From an uncultured Clostridium sp. (GTDB taxonomy: Bacteria; Bacillota; Clostridia; Clostridiales; Clostridiaceae), in NCBI GenBank assembly GCA_900543325.1, contig UQQU01000030.1:1-38003 (forward strand): a stretch of DNA of 38,003 nucleotides. Direction: 5' to 3'. The first letter of the stretch is position 1. Each line of letters opens with the position of its first letter. Made by a program: the position numbers and the translations under genes. The notes below the pieces were generated by a model. That model did not search any database. It was not told where the DNA came from and saw only the letters and a program-made list of their open reading frames with translations. Positions 1-7,486 of this stretch are shown one piece after another.

Positions 1-84
1 TATGACTTACTGGAGGTTATATCATTAATTTTCGGCATCACGGCATTAACGCTTTAGTTCGCACTTTTTTTAAATTTTTCACTA

Positions 85-840
85 TTAATTATTAATTAAC
101 TTCACCCACTTACTAGTTAATACAGTTAATTCTTTTCCTTCATTATCAGCAATCTTATGAAGTATTACTAAACCATTTTCGTCTTCTTTTATTTCATATG
201 AAGCAGTTATTTCAGCTCCATATCTACATTCCTTTTCAAATATTACACTTAACTCTTTAAGTTCATAATTTAAAACAATATCTAACGGAAGTGATTCTAT
301 AGCCCACTCAACATATTTAACATTATTTACGTGCATATTAGAATCTATATCACCATATCTAACTTTAAAATTATTTTTATTCATTTCCTTAGTTAACTTT
401 TCTAACTTAGCTAACTTAATATCTGGACAATTTTCAATATCTACCCCATATGTTATATATTGATCTTCTGGAATTCTTACAGCTCTTCTCTTATCTATAT
501 TTATTAATAAAAAAATTCCCTCACCTTCTACTATTTTCTCATTTTTTTCATCATATATTTCATATACTCTTGAAGCATAAAACTTCTTAAAACTTTTTGC
601 CATTGTTACTACTTTTATTTTTTCACCATATTTAGGGTACCTACTTACTTTTATATCATATTTATAAAAAACCCAAGCTAGTCTTTTTTCTGTTAAATAA
701 TCAATTCCAACCCCTAATTCCTCTGATTGCTTAGTTCCTATATCACAAAAATAATTAATTATAGATGACATCTTACATTCTAATCTATAATTTGATTCAT
801 AATAATGTATTTCATATTCTCTTTCTGTAACTACTCCCAT
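85..840 (-). CDS. acyl-ACP thioesterase (FatA/FatB-like, double hotdog)
   Basis: Predicted to hydrolyse acyl-ACP to free fatty acid in the cytoplasm. The protein has about 251 residues, the usual size for bacterial acyl-ACP thioesterases. It has two hotdog halves: an N-terminal one with the LAWVFYKYDIKVSRYP stretch and a C-terminal one carrying DIDSNMHVNN. The Asn and His in that second motif are the expected active-site residues of the family. An in-frame GTG three codons upstream lies inside the Shine-Dalgarno stretch (AGAGGGGTG), so I chose the ATG at 840, spaced six bases from it. The gene lies downstream of the DUF1858 gene but is separated from it by a terminator, so it is probably transcribed separately. 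The family call is firm; chain-length preference cannot be read from the sequence. Confidence 0.85.
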   Translation of the reverse strand: MGVVTEREYEIHYYESNYRLECKMSSIINYFCDIGTKQSEELGVGIDYLTEKRLAWVFYKYDIKVSRYPKYGEKIKVVTMAKSFKKFYASRVYEIYDEKNEKIVEGEGIFLLINIDKRRAVRIPEDQYITYGVDIENCPDIKLAKLEKLTKEMNKNNFKVRYGDIDSNMHVNNVKYVEWAIESLPLDIVLNYELKELSVIFEKECRYGAEITASYEIKEDENGLVILHKIADNEGKELTVLTSKWVKLINN

Positions 841-867
841 TATGGACACCCCTCTTCTTCAATTTAT

Positions 868-895
868 CAAAAAGAACCCATTAAAAATGGGTTCT
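868..895 (-). terminator. intrinsic terminator after the DUF1858 gene
   Basis: Perfect 10-bp stem (AGAACCCATT at 873-882, AATGGGTTCT at 886-895) with a three-base loop. On the minus strand it is followed by five T residues. It lies directly after the stop of the 904-1086 gene and before the thioesterase. Confidence 0.85.
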
Positions 896-903
896 AATGT
901 TTT

Positions 904-1086
904 TTATTTATTTAAAGCTTCTAGTAATTCTTCTAAATTTATTCCATGAACATAGGCTGCTTCTTCAACTGTTTCTGCTTGTGCAGATGGACATCCAACA
1001 CATCCCATTCCAAAATTCATTAATATATCTGCCTTACTAGCATTTAATTTTATAATTTCTCCAATTGTCATGTCTTTAGTAATCAT
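904..1086 (-). CDS. DUF1858 domain protein (hybrid-cluster-associated redox disulfide family)
   Basis: A 60-residue, single-domain cytoplasmic protein of the DUF1858 family. It contains the family's CxxC pair (GMGCVGCPSAQ, around residues 27-37) in the middle of a small helical fold, followed by the typical HGINLEELLEALN ending. By family knowledge the cysteines are thought to form a redox disulfide; substrate and partner are unknown. The ATG at 1086 has a GAGGTG Shine-Dalgarno eight bases upstream. The next gene upstream (1167-1367) is a divergent paralog without the cysteine pair. A terminator follows the gene. Confidence 0.85.
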   Translation of the reverse strand: MITKDMTIGEIIKLNASKADILMNFGMGCVGCPSAQAETVEEAAYVHGINLEELLEALNK

Positions 1087-1166
1087 ATTTAATCACCTCA
1101 TCTTCAATAAATTTATTTAATAAAACTATTTTATATGAAATATATGTAAAATTCAATTAACTAATT

Positions 1167-1367
1167 TTAATATAAGCTGGCTAATCCACTATTAATCTGA
1201 TTTACAATAGAATTAATATCAATTCCATATTTAGTTGCTATATCATTTAAAGATGAAAATTGATTTTCTGTAATATCGTATATTTCAATTCCATAACTCA
1301 TTAGTATATTTGCTGCTATGGGGTTTTCTGCTATTGCATCACATAAACTTGTATACTTATCAATCAT
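1167..1367 (-). CDS. DUF1858-like paralog lacking the CxxC pair
   Basis: A 66-residue protein that aligns end to end with its downstream neighbour. It shares the MI-K start, ILMSYGI against ILMNFGM, and a C-terminal YGIDINSIVNQIN against HGINLEELLEALN. Where the neighbour has CVGC, this protein has EIYDITE. Its only cysteine is near the N-terminus (SLCDAI), so it cannot form the family's redox disulfide. An in-frame GTG at 1376 is part of the Shine-Dalgarno AGAGGTG, so the ATG at 1367 is preferred. The pair probably arose by tandem duplication and loss of the redox site; no function can be assigned. Confidence 0.75.
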   Translation of the reverse strand: MIDKYTSLCDAIAENPIAANILMSYGIEIYDITENQFSSLNDIATKYGIDINSIVNQINSGLASLY

Positions 1368-1435
1368 AATATGCACCTCTTATAATTTTACTTAATAATA
1401 TTTTGCACACTATAGATTAATATTATACAAATAAC

Positions 1436-1470
1436 AAAAAGCCATATAAAAAGACTTTTATATGGCTTTT
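1436..1470 (-). terminator. intrinsic terminator of purA
   Basis: Perfect 11-bp stem (GCCATATAAAA at 1441-1451, TTTTATATGGC at 1456-1466) with an AGAC loop. On the minus strand it is followed by five T residues. It sits 22 bases past the purA stop. Confidence 0.88.
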
Positions 1471-1491
1471 ATATAACTTTTAAACTTATAA

Positions 1492-2778
1492 CTATAGAGG
1501 TTTAACTCTCATAGTTTGATCTCTTCTTGGACCTACTGATACTATTGAAATTCTAGTTTGAGTTAATTCTTCAATTCTTTCTAAGTACTTTCTTGCATTT
1601 GGATGTAATTCTTCATAGCTTCTTGCTTCTGCTACACTTTCATCCCATCCATCAAATTCTTCATATATAGGTTCACATTTAGCTAAATCTTCTAAGCTAG
1701 CAGGGAAGTAATCTATAACTTCGTCGTTGAATTTATATCCAACACACATCATAACTTTTTCTAAACCTGCTAATGTATCTATCTTAGTTACAGCCAATGA
1801 AGTTAATCCACTAACTCTAACTGAAGTCTTTAATATAACTATATCAAGCCAACCACATCTTCTTGATCTACCTGTAGTTACTCCATATTCGTGACCCTTT
1901 TCTCTGATCCATTCTCCTGTTTCATTTTCTAATTCTGTTGGGAAAGGTCCTTTACCTACTCTTGTAGTGTAAGCTTTAGCTATACCTACAGCATTAGTAA
2001 TCATGTTTGGTCCTATACCAACACCATTAGCTACTCCCCCTGCAGTTGTATTTGATGATGTTACGTATGGATATGTTCCATAATCTATGTCTAATAACAT
2101 TCCTTGTGCACCTTCAAATAAAACTGTTTTATCTTCTTTAATTTCATTATAAACTCTAACTGATGTATCTCTAACAAATGGTTTTAATTTTTCACCATAC
2201 TTAGAGTATTCATCATATATTTCATCAAAATTTAAAGCTTCTCCACCAAGAACATTAACTATATATTTATTTTTCATTTCTATGTTAGCCATAAGCTTTT
2301 CTTTAAATACTTCTTTATCTATAAGATCACAAACTCTTATACCACATCTTTCAAACTTATCAGTATAACAAGGACCTATTCCTTTTCCTGTAGTTCCTAT
2401 ATCATTTTTTCCTCTAGCTTTTTCTTTTAATTTATCTAAAACCTTATGATATGGCATAATAACATGTGCTCTATCGCTAACTATTAGCTTTTCTGGAGTT
2501 ACTTTAACCCCTTCTTCTTGTAAGTAATCAATTTCTGAAAAGAAAGCTATAGGATCTACAACTACACCATTTCCTATTACATTAAGCTTTTCATCGTGTA
2601 ATATACCTGATGGTATTAAGTGAAGTTTATATTGTCTATCTCCAACTTCTACTGTATGACCTGCATTGTTACCACCTTGATATCTAACAACTACATTTGC
2701 TTCTTCAGCTAAGTAGTCTGTCATCTTTCCTTTACCTTCGTCTCCCCATTGAGCTCCTAAAACAATAAATGCTGACAT
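1492..2778 (-). CDS. purA: adenylosuccinate synthetase
   Basis: Joins IMP and aspartate using GTP to give adenylosuccinate, the first committed step from IMP to AMP, in the cytoplasm. The 428-residue length is normal. The P-loop-like GDEGKGK lies at residues 12-18 with the catalytic Asp13, and the catalytic His41 lies in GGNNAGHT. GIGPCYTDK and the TGRSRRCGWLD segment are also intact. The start is set by AAAGGAGG about ten bases before the ATG. It is monocistronic: its own promoter lies upstream, back to back with the malic enzyme promoter, and a terminator follows. I saw no purine riboswitch signature in the short leader. Confidence 0.98.
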   Translation of the reverse strand: MSAFIVLGAQWGDEGKGKMTDYLAEEANVVVRYQGGNNAGHTVEVGDRQYKLHLIPSGILHDEKLNVIGNGVVVDPIAFFSEIDYLQEEGVKVTPEKLIVSDRAHVIMPYHKVLDKLKEKARGKNDIGTTGKGIGPCYTDKFERCGIRVCDLIDKEVFKEKLMANIEMKNKYIVNVLGGEALNFDEIYDEYSKYGEKLKPFVRDTSVRVYNEIKEDKTVLFEGAQGMLLDIDYGTYPYVTSSNTTAGGVANGVGIGPNMITNAVGIAKAYTTRVGKGPFPTELENETGEWIREKGHEYGVTTGRSRRCGWLDIVILKTSVRVSGLTSLAVTKIDTLAGLEKVMMCVGYKFNDEVIDYFPASLEDLAKCEPIYEEFDGWDESVAEARSYEELHPNARKYLERIEELTQTRISIVSVGPRRDQTMRVKPL

Positions 2779-2840
2779 TTATACATTGCCTCCTTTTAAG
2801 ACATACTAATGAATCATATTACATTATGCTCACCTATAAC

Positions 2841-2869
2841 ATGGTATCAAAGTAATTATAAAATTTCAA
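2841..2869 (-). promoter_or_regulatory. candidate sigma-A promoter of purA
   Basis: Minus-strand TTGAAA (2864-2869) and TACCAT (2841-2846) are separated by 17 bases, about 60 bases before the purA start. The -35 is good and the -10 fair. An alternative TATAAT lies inside the spacer, so the exact -10 is uncertain. Confidence 0.45.
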
Positions 2870-2888
2870 TGTTTTTACGAATATTTTT

Positions 2889-2917
2889 TTGCCTTATATA
2901 GTCATAATTCGTATAAT
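2889..2917 (+). promoter_or_regulatory. sigma-A promoter of the malic enzyme gene
   Basis: TTGCCT (2889-2894), a 17-base spacer and a perfect TATAAT (2912-2917), followed 22 bases later by the strong Shine-Dalgarno GGAGGAG at 2939-2945. It drives the gene starting at 2953. Confidence 0.7.
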
Positions 2918-2952
2918 AATATTATAAATAAATTTTTTGGAGGAGTCATATT

Positions 2953-4125
2953 ATGAGTATATATGAAGAGTCACTAAAATTTCATAAAGAATTAAAAGGT
3001 AAGTTAGAAGTAACTTCAAGAGTTAAAATTACTAATGAAAAAGATTTATCACTTGCTTATACACCTGGTGTTGCTGAGCCATGTAGAGAAATACATAAAG
3101 ATCCATCTACAGCCTATTTATATACTAGAAAGTGGAATACTGTTGCTGTTATTTCTGATGGTACTGCTGTTTTAGGACTTGGAGATATTGGACCTTTAGC
3201 TTCTTTACCTGTTATGGAAGGTAAATCTATATTATTTAAAGAATTTGCTGATGTAGATGCTTTTCCTATAGTTCTTGATACTAAAGAAGTTGATGAAATA
3301 GTTGAAACTGTAGTTAGAATTGCCCCTACTTTAGGTGGAATAAACTTAGAAGATATATCTGCTCCTAGATGTTTTGAAATAGAAAAAAAATTAAAAGAAA
3401 AATTAAATATACCTGTTTTCCATGATGACCAACACGGAACTGCTATTATAGTTTTATCAGGATTAATAAATGCATTAAAAATAGTTAATAAAAATATTGA
3501 AGATTTAAAAATCGTTGTTAACGGTGCAGGCTCAGCTGGAACTGCAATAACTAAACTTTTATTATCTTATGGTGCTAAAAATATAGTTATTTGTGATAGA
3601 GACGGTGCTTTAAATAGAGATACTACTTATTCAAATAAATATTTTGAAGAATTATCTCAAATTACTAACCCTAATAACGAATCTGGAATATTAAAAGATG
3701 TTATTAAAAATGCCGATGTGTTTATAGGTGTTTCAGCTCCTAATATTGTATCTAAAGAAATGGTATCATCTATGAATTCAGATGCTATATTATTTGCCAT
3801 GGCTAATCCAACCCCTGAAATATTCCCTGACGATGCAAAAGAAGCTGGAGCTAAAGTAATTGGTACTGGTCGTTCTGATTTTCCTAATCAAATAAATAAT
3901 GTTTTAGCCTTCCCTGGAATATTCAGAGGTGCTCTAGATGTTAGAGCAACTGAAATAAATGAAGAAATGAAAATAGCAGCCGCTTATGCAATTGCTAACT
4001 CAGTTTCAGATGAAGAACTTAACCCTAATTATATAATTCCAAAAGCATTTAACTTAAATGTTCAAAAAAGAGTTGCTGAAGCTGTTAAAGAAGCTGCAAT
4101 CAAAAGCGGAGTTGCAACTATATAA
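2953..4125 (+). CDS. malic enzyme (malate dehydrogenase, decarboxylating)
   Basis: Oxidatively decarboxylates malate to pyruvate and CO2 with NAD(P)+, linking C4 acids to pyruvate and supplying reduced cofactor. The 390-residue protein is the short bacterial form without a phosphotransacetylase-like extension. Visible active-site features are Tyr36 in AYTPGVAEP, Lys91 in EGKSILFK, metal ligands Glu133/Asp134 in NLEDISAP and the FHDDQHGT motif (157-163), and the nucleotide-binding GAGSAG (191-196). NAD versus NADP preference is not clear from sequence alone. The gene is transcribed against the leftward replication fork, divergently from purA, and ends in a bidirectional terminator. Confidence 0.93.
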   Translation: MSIYEESLKFHKELKGKLEVTSRVKITNEKDLSLAYTPGVAEPCREIHKDPSTAYLYTRKWNTVAVISDGTAVLGLGDIGPLASLPVMEGKSILFKEFADVDAFPIVLDTKEVDEIVETVVRIAPTLGGINLEDISAPRCFEIEKKLKEKLNIPVFHDDQHGTAIIVLSGLINALKIVNKNIEDLKIVVNGAGSAGTAITKLLLSYGAKNIVICDRDGALNRDTTYSNKYFEELSQITNPNNESGILKDVIKNADVFIGVSAPNIVSKEMVSSMNSDAILFAMANPTPEIFPDDAKEAGAKVIGTGRSDFPNQINNVLAFPGIFRGALDVRATEINEEMKIAAAYAIANSVSDEELNPNYIIPKAFNLNVQKRVAEAVKEAAIKSGVATI

Positions 4126-4130
4126 TAATA

Positions 4131-4166
4131 AAAAAAGTATTAGGTCAAAAAATCTAATACTTTTTT
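4131..4166. terminator. bidirectional terminator between convergent genes
   Basis: AAAAAAGTATTAG (4131-4143) and CTAATACTTTTTT (4154-4166) form a perfect stem. The A-run on one side and T-run on the other let it serve both the malic enzyme gene (+) and the small gene at 4172-4399 (-). Confidence 0.9.
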
Positions 4167-4171
4167 ACTTC

Positions 4172-4399
4172 TTATTCTTCTATATAAGTTATTAATATTT
4201 GTCCAATAGTTTTATCATGTGAATATATATTTCCCCATTCTTTACCATCAGTACAGTCATTAGGAAGAGAAAAAGATAAATGTTCTTCTTTAACGTAAGG
4301 CTTAACTAAATTATACAACTCTTTATAATTTATATGTTTCATTACTTTTGAAACGCTTGCGCTATCTTCACCCAATTCTTTAACTTCAATCCTATACAT
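4172..4399 (-). CDS. small protein of unknown function, 75 aa
   Basis: I do not recognise a family. The 75-residue protein is soluble, slightly acidic and has one cysteine (PNDCTDGKEWG). It begins MYRIEVKELGEDSASVSKVMKHI and is predicted to mix strand and helix; there is no signal peptide or membrane segment. A GGGGGAT Shine-Dalgarno stands shortly before the ATG. A terminator follows the stop, and the argS terminator lies 5' of the gene, so it appears to be its own transcription unit. The good ribosome site and isolated unit favour a real gene. Confidence 0.65.
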   Translation of the reverse strand: MYRIEVKELGEDSASVSKVMKHINYKELYNLVKPYVKEEHLSFSLPNDCTDGKEWGNIYSHDKTIGQILITYIEE

Positions 4400-4465
4400 T
4401 CTTATCCCCCTGAATATATTGATTAATATATTATATTTTTATACCCATTAAAAATTGATAAAAAT

Positions 4466-4500
4466 AAGCTGTATCAAAATCATAATTTTGATACAGCTTT
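4466..4500. terminator. terminator of argS
   Basis: Inverted repeat of 15 bases per arm (AAGCTGTATCAAAAT at 4466-4480, ATTTTGATACAGCTT at 4485-4499) with a CATA loop. It has a T-rich tail on the minus strand directly after the argS stop. The mirror side is also T-rich, so it may act in both directions. Confidence 0.85.
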
Positions 4501-4507
4501 ATTTAAA

Positions 4508-6265
4508 TTACATTCTTTCTACACTTTCCATACCTAATAGGTCTAATCCTTGTTCTAAAACATTTTTAACAAGATTTATTAAACTTAACCAAGATGCTTT
4601 CTTAGCTTCATCTTCTTCAGATAATATTCTTGTGTCATTGTAGAACTTATTAAAGTTATTAGATAATTCATATATAAATTCGCAAATTTTATGAGGTGCT
4701 CTATCTCTAAAGCTTAACTCTATAACTTCATTGAATTTAGATAATTGAAGCATTAACCCTCTTTCTGATTCGCTTTGAGGTACTAAAATACTATTTTCAG
4801 CATTAAATCCTTCTGATTTATTTAGTATAGATTTAATTCTTACTATTGTATATAAAATATATGGTCCTGTATTTCCTTCAAAAGAAGCAAATCTATCTAT
4901 ATCAAATACATAATCCTTAGATGCTTGATTTGATAGATCACCGTATTTTAATGCAGCTAAACCAACCTTTGAAGAAATTTCTTCAACATCTTCTTCTGCA
5001 ATATTTTTGTTATCCTTAAGTTTCTCTTTACCTGCTTCTTTAATCATATTTATTAAATCTGCAAGTCTCATTACTCCACCTTCACGAGTCTTAAATGGCT
5101 TTCCATCTTTTCCATTCATAGTACCAAATCCTATGAAATCTAAAACAGTATCTTCATGTGCTATTCCAGATTTCTTAGCTGCTCTAAAGAATTGTTCATA
5201 GTGAAGTCCTTGTCTCTTATCTGCTAAGTATATTATTTCATCAGCCTTCATATCTCTAACTCTTTCTACAACTGTAGCTAAGTCAGTAGTTCCATATAAA
5301 GATGCTCCATCTGATTTTAATAATAATAGTGGTGGAACTGGACTCTTATCAGTTTCTTCACTTACATCAAATACTAAAGCCCCTTCACTTTCTTTTGCAA
5401 ATCCTTTTTCTTTTAATTCTTCTATCATTGCTGGAATAAACTTTTGAGCATCACTTTCACCATTCCATAATTCAAAATCAACATCTAATGCTCCATAGTT
5501 TTTCTTTAAGTCAGTAACTGAAACATTTAATATATGCTTCCATAAAGCAACATATCCTCTTCTACCTTGTTGAAGTTCAACAGTAGCTTGTTTAGCCGCT
5601 TCCATTACTTTCTCATCGCTCTTAGCTAGCTTACTTGCATATGGATATATATCTTCAAGTTCATCTATTGTGAATGGTGCTTCTGTTGGATATTCTCCAG
5701 TGAAGCTCTCATCAAAGTATGGTAAAGATGGATTTCTTCTTTCAACTTCAGATATTACCATACCCATTTGAAGACCCCAATCCCCTAAATGAACATCTCC
5801 AATAACATTATGTCCTAAGAACTTTGCAATTCTTTTTATACTTTCCCCTATTATTGCTGATCTTAAATGTCCAATGTGTAGTGGTTTCGCAACATTTGCT
5901 CCGCCATAATCAACAACTATCTTCTTAACTTCTGTAGCTTTTGAAACTCCAAAATTCTCATCTTTATTCATATCATTGATGTATCCTATTAAGAATTCAT
6001 CATTAATATTCATATTGATAAATCCAGGTGCAACAGCTTCTAATTTAGAAAACATTTTGTTATCATTTAATTTTTCAACAACCTCTTGAGCTATTATCAT
6101 TGGAGCTTTCTTGTGCTTCTTAGCGTTTGCTAAAGCCCCGTTACATTGATATTGGCATAAATCAGGTCTATTTGATACATTAACCTTTCCTGTTTCTCTT
6201 TCGTATCCTAGCTCTTCAAAAGCATTTTTAACTACTTCATTTATTTCATCAATAAATAATTTCAT
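4508..6265 (-). CDS. argS: arginyl-tRNA synthetase
   Basis: Charges tRNA-Arg with arginine using ATP. The 585-residue class I enzyme has an N-terminal Arg-specific tRNA-binding domain, the HIGH motif at 130-133 (AKPLHIGHLRSA) and a catalytic Rossmann fold. GKPFKTREGG stands in the place of KMSKS, as is common in ArgRS. The C-terminal DALR anticodon-binding domain ends in GLDLLGMESVERM. The start is supported by AGGAGGTAAAG before the ATG. Transcription is controlled by the T-box leader at about 6300-6530 and stops at the hairpin at 4466-4500. It is a monocistronic unit. Confidence 0.97.
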   Translation of the reverse strand: MKLFIDEINEVVKNAFEELGYERETGKVNVSNRPDLCQYQCNGALANAKKHKKAPMIIAQEVVEKLNDNKMFSKLEAVAPGFINMNINDEFLIGYINDMNKDENFGVSKATEVKKIVVDYGGANVAKPLHIGHLRSAIIGESIKRIAKFLGHNVIGDVHLGDWGLQMGMVISEVERRNPSLPYFDESFTGEYPTEAPFTIDELEDIYPYASKLAKSDEKVMEAAKQATVELQQGRRGYVALWKHILNVSVTDLKKNYGALDVDFELWNGESDAQKFIPAMIEELKEKGFAKESEGALVFDVSEETDKSPVPPLLLLKSDGASLYGTTDLATVVERVRDMKADEIIYLADKRQGLHYEQFFRAAKKSGIAHEDTVLDFIGFGTMNGKDGKPFKTREGGVMRLADLINMIKEAGKEKLKDNKNIAEEDVEEISSKVGLAALKYGDLSNQASKDYVFDIDRFASFEGNTGPYILYTIVRIKSILNKSEGFNAENSILVPQSESERGLMLQLSKFNEVIELSFRDRAPHKICEFIYELSNNFNKFYNDTRILSEEDEAKKASWLSLINLVKNVLEQGLDLLGMESVERM

Positions 6266-6300
6266 AACTTTACCTCCTGATTTTTTCTATTAAAATATAA

Positions 6301-6331
6301 AAAATCCGTCTCCTTTCATACAAAGAGACGG
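6301..6331 (-). terminator. T-box regulated terminator
   Basis: Seven-bp GC-rich stem (6306-6312 with 6325-6331), 12-base loop and T-run on the minus strand. It is mutually exclusive with the antiterminator formed by the T-box sequence immediately upstream. Confidence 0.9.
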
Positions 6332-6530
6332 AATATTTCCGCGGTACCACTCAATTTAACTAAAAACTTAGTTCACTCAAAACCTTAACGCAGTTAACGG
6401 CATACCCTTATATAAATCTCTTTATACTTAAGTAGCTTCTCCAAGTTCCTCTTCCTTACTCAGTATTTTATAGGGCTTACACTCTACCCCTACTCGCTGC
6501 AAAATACTATTGAATAAGTACTCTTCTTTT
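6301..6530 (-). promoter_or_regulatory. T-box riboswitch in the argS leader
   Basis: A tRNA-sensing leader that allows readthrough when tRNA-Arg is uncharged. The minus strand carries the T-box core GAGTGGTACCGCGG (complement of 6339-6352). Its TGGT would pair with the tRNA ACCA end. The core is followed by a terminator hairpin (CCGTCTC/GAGACGG arms at 6306-6312 and 6325-6331) ending in a T-run, and the 5' arm overlaps the antiterminator. Upstream there is a Stem I candidate: AGTATTTT/AAAATACT helix, a distal hairpin with GUGUAAGCCC, and a GGAAGAGGAAC segment (about 6455-6445) holding AGA and AGG as possible Arg specifier codons. The specifier assignment is inference; the T-box core and terminator are clear. 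Confidence 0.93.
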
Positions 6531-6644
6531 CATAGAATTTTTATATTTTTAATTATTTCATTTTTTAAATAATATATTCATTATCTTATATTATATATTT
6601 TAAAATCATATATTACCACAATTAATTTTTAATTGCTTTATATA

Positions 6645-7445
6645 TTACATATTCTTTGATTTCTCTGCACATTTTTCAACTGCACTTATAACTGTATTTC
6701 TAAATCCATTCTTTTCAAGATCTATTACAGCTTCAATTGTTGTTCCACCTGGAGAACAAACTTCATCTTTTAATACTCCTGGATGCTTTCCTGTTTCTAA
6801 AGCTAATTTTGCTGAACCTAGTATACTCTGCTCTGCTAACTTATAAGCTTTAGTCCTAGGAATCCCCAGTTTAACAGCAGCATCCGCCATTGCTTCTATA
6901 AACATAAATACATAGGCTGGAGATGAGCCACATAAAGCTATAAATGCATGAAAATCTTTCTCTTCAAGTATTTCATACTTTCCAAATGAATTATATAATT
7001 TTCCTACATATTCTAACTCATCTAAAGTTACATTTTTGTTTGGACAAATTGCTGACATACCTTCTCCAACTAATGCTGGTGTATTAGGCATTGTTCTAAC
7101 AACCTTAACTTCTTTTCCAAACCACTCTTCTATTTGCGCTATTGTAATTCCTGCAGCTATAGAAATAATAATCGTATCATCATTAACTTTATCTTTTATT
7201 TCTTCTATAACTTCCTTAAAGAAATATGGCTTAACAGCTAAAAATAGAATATTAGATTCTTCAGCTACTTCAGTATTAACTACTGTTGCTTTTACTTCAA
7301 ATTCCTTATTTATTCTTTTAGCTGATTCTTCACCCTTTGTAGAAACTATGATATTATCATTATTTATATCTTTAGATTTAACTAATGCACCAAGCATAGC
7401 CTTTCCCATATTTCCACAACCTATAAAACCAATTTTTCTACTCAT
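6645..7445 (-). CDS. proC: pyrroline-5-carboxylate reductase
   Basis: Catalyses the last step of proline synthesis, reducing pyrroline-5-carboxylate with NAD(P)H. The protein has 266 residues from the ATG at 7445, which has AGGAGGGG just upstream; an upstream in-frame start would add 11 residues without a good ribosome site. It opens with the Rossmann motif GFIGCGNMG and has the MPNTPALVGEG segment. The C-terminal P5CR dimerisation signature is intact (GSSPAYVFMFIEAMADA, then SPGGTTIEAV). It follows dnaB closely and is probably co-transcribed with it. A short repeat copy (7461-7475) lies just before its ribosome site. Confidence 0.95.
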   Translation of the reverse strand: MSRKIGFIGCGNMGKAMLGALVKSKDINNDNIIVSTKGEESAKRINKEFEVKATVVNTEVAEESNILFLAVKPYFFKEVIEEIKDKVNDDTIIISIAAGITIAQIEEWFGKEVKVVRTMPNTPALVGEGMSAICPNKNVTLDELEYVGKLYNSFGKYEILEEKDFHAFIALCGSSPAYVFMFIEAMADAAVKLGIPRTKAYKLAEQSILGSAKLALETGKHPGVLKDEVCSPGGTTIEAVIDLEKNGFRNTVISAVEKCAEKSKNM

Positions 7446-7460
7446 ATAACCCCTCCTATA

Positions 7461-7475
7461 TTTAGTGACAAGTGG
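7461..7475. repeat. 15-bp repeat copy 1, in the dnaB-proC gap
   Basis: TTTAGTGACAAGTGG, identical to 25663-25677. Both copies lie immediately upstream of the Shine-Dalgarno of a minus-strand gene (proC here, mnmE there). The flank also gives a small inverted repeat, CAAGT(GGCA)ACTTG. Confidence 0.6.
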
Positions 7476-7486
7476 CAACTTGCTAA

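Noticed and set aside
1..84. Short region with a CGGCATCACGGCAT repeat and a poly-T stretch after the thioesterase
   Set aside because: It has no recognisable gene, RNA or terminator stem by eye and it is cut by the window edge.
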